From assembly GCA_946480695.1 (NCBI GenBank), contig CAMLKG010000016.1, forward strand, positions 1 through 64,000: a stretch of 64,000 nt of DNA, in the 5' to 3' direction. The notes beneath the pieces were generated by a model, which worked only from the letters and a program-made list of their open reading frames with translations, ran no database searches and was not told the origin of the DNA. Shown here in pieces: positions 63,195-64,000 of this stretch. The position numbers were made by a program, and so were the translations under genes. The stretch is from an uncultured Cellvibrio sp. (lineage in GTDB: Bacteria > Pseudomonadota > Gammaproteobacteria > Pseudomonadales > Cellvibrionaceae). Position 1 is the stretch's first letter, and every line of letters begins with the position of its first letter.

Positions 63195-63719
63195 TTATTC
63201 CTTCTCTTCTAATTTAATAATTCTGGGACGTTCAACCCAACCATTCGAGCCATCACCTACAATTTCCATCACTTCGATTTGCGAAGGGTTGGTAGAGATG
63301 ATTTTTCCATGGTTCATCCCCAGGTAATTTCCAACGGTTGCAGGCACCACACTATTTTGGCCGTTATCGATCAGCGCCCATAACTGACCGCCTTTCGATA
63401 TAGTTCCTACCATTTTCAATGAAGTGATATTAAAACCTTCAAGGAATTCTTTCTCACGCGTTAAATCGGGTGCAACCGCACGACCGCCCTTTGCCGCTGA
63501 TTCATCTACCGGAATCGGCTTATCAAACGGACTACGTAATGTCATCGCACTGTACGCAAAAGGCTGATAAGGACTAAACGTTGGTAATGGTTCAATCTGG
63601 CCTTTAGGACGACGCTTTGTTTCTTCCATAAAATCAATCAAATCCTGATGGGAGGATTGTCCGCACCCAACCAAACCAAACACACAAAACAATTGGAGAA
63701 TGAAGAGTAACCGTTTCAT
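63195..63719 (-). CDS. pilP: Type IV pilus lipoprotein PilP
   Basis: A 174-residue lipoprotein (lipobox LVGC in FGLVGCGQ). The HR domain includes KEFLEGFNITSLKMVGTISKGGQLWALIDNGQNSVVPATVGNYLGMNHGKIISTNPSQIEVMEIVGDGSNGWVERPRIIKLEEKE, typical of PilP. It links the inner-membrane PilMNO complex to the PilQ secretin. Its ATG overlaps the pilO stop by four bases (63716-63719). It lies 36 bases upstream of the pilQ start. Confidence 0.96.
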   Translation of the reverse strand: MKRLLFILQLFCVFGLVGCGQSSHQDLIDFMEETKRRPKGQIEPLPTFSPYQPFAYSAMTLRSPFDKPIPVDESAAKGGRAVAPDLTREKEFLEGFNITSLKMVGTISKGGQLWALIDNGQNSVVPATVGNYLGMNHGKIISTNPSQIEVMEIVGDGSNGWVERPRIIKLEEKE

Positions 63720-64000
63720 TTAGCAGCGGCCTCCTGGGATTTGTAGCGATAGGTTTTGGCCGCAATTTTCATATTCAGCGCACGGTTTTCTTTAGAAGAA
63801 GTAATACTGAAATCATGCAAGGTAACGATCCGTGGCATCCCGGCAACACCGCTTACAAAGCCGCCCATATCATGGTAACCACCGTCCACAGAAATACTGA
63901 TCGGCACCTCTATGTAATATTCAGCAACTACATCGGGCTGGAAATTGATATTTACATTGGTTAAACCACTTTCATTTCCCCGCGTACCTATATCTTCCAA
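63716..64000 (-). CDS. pilO: Type IV pilus alignment protein PilO, C-terminal part (cut by window edge)
   Basis: The frame is open to the right edge, so the start lies beyond the window; an apparent TTG start at 64000 is only the first codon present. The visible 94 residues, beginning LEDIGTRGNESGL, match the C-terminal ferredoxin-like domain of PilO, with IEVPISISVDGGYHDMGGFVSGVAGMPRIVTLHDFSI and the SQEAAAK end. PilO pairs with PilN in the inner-membrane alignment complex. Its stop overlaps the pilP start by four bases. Confidence 0.93.
   Translation of the reverse strand: MEDIGTRGNESGLTNVNINFQPDVVAEYYIEVPISISVDGGYHDMGGFVSGVAGMPRIVTLHDFSITSSKENRALNMKIAAKTYRYKSQEAAAK

Overview
The window looks like chromosome of a plant-polysaccharide-degrading gammaproteobacterium of the Cellvibrionaceae, most likely Cellvibrio or a close relative. 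This is inferred from gene content, not from a database search. The main clues are an AA10 lytic polysaccharide monooxygenase with a polyserine linker and a CBM10 module, a PL1 pectate lyase with the same kind of Ser-rich linker, a fused BioH-BioC protein, and the orders aroB-aroK-pilQ-pilP-pilO and tRNA-fMet-rimP-nusA-infB-rbfA-truB-rpsO-pnp.

Layout. 1-3.4 kb (+): end of a phage-P-like replication protein, a Bax-type glucosaminidase, and an overlapping pair encoding a small outer-membrane-type protein and an Ig-like lipoprotein. 3.5-14.8 kb (-): polysaccharide deacetylase, a 1207-residue single-span membrane protein, a PilZ protein, parC, a LEA14-like lipoprotein and small housekeeping or unknown genes. 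14.8-22.5 kb: the secreted-enzyme region, with the LPMO, phosphatidylserine decarboxylase, pectate lyase, a subtilisin-like protease and a small protein with a C-terminal membrane tail. 22.5-26.6 kb (-): an unusually AT-rich stretch with three tandem paralogous exported proteins of an unrecognised family beside an adenylate/guanylate cyclase-TPR protein whose 3' half is AT-rich. 26.8-28.3 kb: a Crp/Fnr regulator, a small membrane protein and thioredoxin 2. 28.4-35.4 kb: a tripartite RND efflux operon controlled from a divergent TetR gene, with operator-like palindromes at both promoters.

35.5-45.1 kb (-) is the classic translation/transcription operon from initiator tRNA to pnp, starting at a near-consensus promoter. 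45.3-47.3 kb carries an SprA-like protein, a small helical protein and a DUF2459 lipoprotein. 47.3-51.8 kb (-) is a complete biotin operon bioB-bioF-bioHC-bioD with a BirA-like operator. 52-57.5 kb (+) has comF, a trypsin-like protease coupled to an FHA membrane protein, a PEBP-family protein, and gcvT-gcvH without gcvP. 57.5-64 kb (-) is damX, aroB, aroK and the type IV pilus genes pilQ, pilP and pilO (cut by the window edge).

Most of the window is core chromosome. The likeliest accessory material is the 22.5-25.6 kb island. Several strong bidirectional terminators separate the convergent units.
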